Source: an uncultured Clostridia bacterium
GTDB taxonomy: Bacteria; Bacillota; Clostridia; Christensenellales; UBA1242
Direction: 5' to 3'
Assembly: GCA_947649575.1 (NCBI GenBank)
Contig: CANSRZ010000001.1
Span: 184,734-248,733, forward strand
DNA length: 64,000 bases
Shown here: in pieces, positions 62,896 through 64,000 of the stretch
Numbering within the stretch: the stretch's first letter is position 1
How the letters are laid out: every line of letters begins with the position of its first letter
Notes under the pieces: generated by a model
What the model was told of the DNA's origin: nothing
Databases searched by the model: none
Seen by the model: the letters and a program-made list of their open reading frames with translations, nothing else
Translations under genes and position numbers: made by a program

Positions 62896-64000
62896 TTAAA
62901 TCTTTATCCAGCCTTTGAAAGTTGTTGAAATATTAACCGCATCGCCAAACTCTGCCATCCAGAATAAAGCTTTTTGAATAGGCAACCCGTCGTGCATCTC
63001 ACCAGCCACACCAAACCCAGTAAAGGTGCCAGCTGTGTAATATTTTGATTGATTTATTACAGCAAAACAACTGTCAAAGCCAATTCCTGTGGTGTTTGAG
63101 CTTGCTTTTAATCCAACTCCCTTGTTGCTTGTTCCGATAAAACTGCAATTGACAATCGAAGCACTTGGATTGCTTGTTGTGCCTCCTCCAACTAATGCTC
63201 CAGATAAACTAGCATCCGCACTTAAAACCAAATTTGCTTTAACCAAACAGTCTTGCACAATCACTGTATAACTTTCTATACACGCGCCAACAATGCCACC
63301 AGCATTTCCGTTTGAAGTTGAAGTTTGTTCAACCTTGCCAACCGCAATACAATTTAAAACTTCACCCGCTTTTGCGCCTGCTATGCCGCCAACTGCCGAA
63401 TTGCCAGAAATATTGCCATAGTTAAAACAATTGCTGATTTTTGCTCCGCCATAGCCAACTATGCCGCCGATAAAATCTACGCCACTAATCACAGCACTAT
63501 TTGTACATTCCAAAACAGAACCACCGTCTGCACGCCCAGCAATGCTACCAACATTATTTGAATGTGATTTTATTTCTCCGCTTTTAACATGGCAATTGAT
63601 TATAGACGAGCCAATCGAATATCCAACAACGCCACCTGCGTTTGAACGCTTGCTGATTAAGTTTACATTTGTCAAAACAACATTTTTCACTGTTGAACTG
63701 TCAACAAAAGAAAATAATCCGCTTGCAGCAGCCCCTCCATCGTCAAAAGTAAATCTCATTCCGTCAATTTCAAAATTATTGCCGTCATAAGTCCCCTTAA
63801 ATCGATTATTAACTCCGCCAATTGGCACCCACTCATAGCCGCCTAAATTCAAGTTTTTTGTTTGTTTAAAATATTTACCTTCCAGCAAATCATTATTTAC
63901 ACATTTCTCGGCCAAACCTGCTAACTTTTCAGGTGTGTCAATCAAATATGGACTTGCTTCAGTCCCCTCGCCAGACCAAGAAGTGTCGGCAATTTCAACC
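62896..64000 (-). CDS. GLUG-repeat surface protein 3, 3' part only
   Basis: The coding frame enters from beyond 64000; the part seen (about 368 codons) begins VEIADTSWSGEGTEASPYLI and continues with the family entry module (KLAGLAEKC, YFKQTKNLNLGGYEW, GTYDGNNFEIDGM), GLUG repeats (GGVVGY, GGIVGYGGAKISNCFNYG, GGIAGAKAGEVLNC) and the shared C terminus GLPIQKALFWMAEFGD. It corresponds to the second module of GLUG1 and GLUG2. The N terminus, anchor and promoter are outside the window. Confidence 0.85.
   Translation of the reverse strand, partial: VEIADTSWSGEGTEASPYLIDTPEKLAGLAEKCVNNDLLEGKYFKQTKNLNLGGYEWVPIGGVNNRFKGTYDGNNFEIDGMRFTFDDGGAAASGLFSFVDSSTVKNVVLTNVNLISKRSNAGGVVGYSIGSSIINCHVKSGEIKSHSNNVGSIAGRADGGSVLECTNSAVISGVDFIGGIVGYGGAKISNCFNYGNISGNSAVGGIAGAKAGEVLNCIAVGKVEQTSTSNGNAGGIVGACIESYTVIVQDCLVKANLVLSADASLSGALVGGGTTSNPSASIVNCSFIGTSNKGVGLKASSNTTGIGFDSCFAVINQSKYYTAGTFTGFGVAGEMHDGLPIQKALFWMAEFGDAVNISTTFKGWIKI

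Overview
The window is A+T-rich, uses the standard genetic code and carries a bacterial core gene set typical of low-GC Bacillota. Gene neighbourhoods (mrnC-rlmB-sigH, DUF1385/prmC-prfA, rpsF-ssb-rpsR, a SpoVB-type flippase, DUF1540, a YhaO/YhaN-like pair, short XRE regulators) point to an uncultured, probably gut-associated, clostridial lineage. The lineage call is inference from gene content and order only.

Layout. 1-5.2 kb: pgk, a tRNA-dihydrouridine synthase, an HU-like protein translationally coupled to a SpoVB/MurJ-type flippase, and an orphan gene. 5.2-8.1 kb: a Lys/Ala-rich orphan protein and four tiny XRE regulators with a DUF6794-like gene. 8.1-16.7 kb: housekeeping block rplI, rpmE, rpsR-ssb-rpsF, prfA, a DUF1385-PrmC fusion, secA. 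16.9-26.2 kb: two orphan helical giants (848 and 2192 aa). 26.3-32.8 kb: ychF, mrnC, rlmB, a P-loop protein, then a tight sigH / RimK-type ATP-grasp / degenerate MetRS-like operon. 33-40 kb: trxB with a TIM-barrel gene, a metallo-beta-lactamase-fold gene, GLUG surface protein 1, and a rearranged segment with a second flippase next to rplM-rpsI. 41-52 kb: GLUG surface protein 2, small membrane proteins, NfeD + slipin, a PP-loop tRNA-thiolase-like pair, exoA, a collagen-like BclA-type protein, a SHOCT membrane protein, a decayed P-loop gene and a small hydrolase. 52.4-53.2 kb: tRNA-Leu, tRNA-Cys, tRNA-Gly and a tRNA-Gly fragment. 53.3-64 kb: plsC, a beta-repeat protein, a YhaN/YhaO-like pair, a DUF4097 membrane protein, an alaS lacking the C-Ala domain, truA, and the 3' part of GLUG surface protein 3.

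The most notable system is a set of three paralogous GLUG-repeat surface proteins that look like contingency loci. The only G/C homopolymers of 7 or more that I saw in the window are three 9-mers, all beside GLUG genes. One (43662-43670) lies inside the membrane-anchor codons of GLUG2 and puts the gene out of frame in this assembly; 10 G would restore an 887-aa protein. Another (38475-38483) lies between a perfect -35 and a near-consensus -10 upstream of GLUG1, giving a 16-bp spacer where 17 is optimal. This suggests slipped-strand control of one surface family by two mechanisms, translational and transcriptional.

Other structure: a family of intergenic composite elements (variable stem-loop plus a constant palindrome) at seven places; a 66-bp direct repeat of the rpsI end and terminator bracketing an inserted flippase gene; and several genes whose -10 box abuts the start codon, suggesting leaderless mRNAs.
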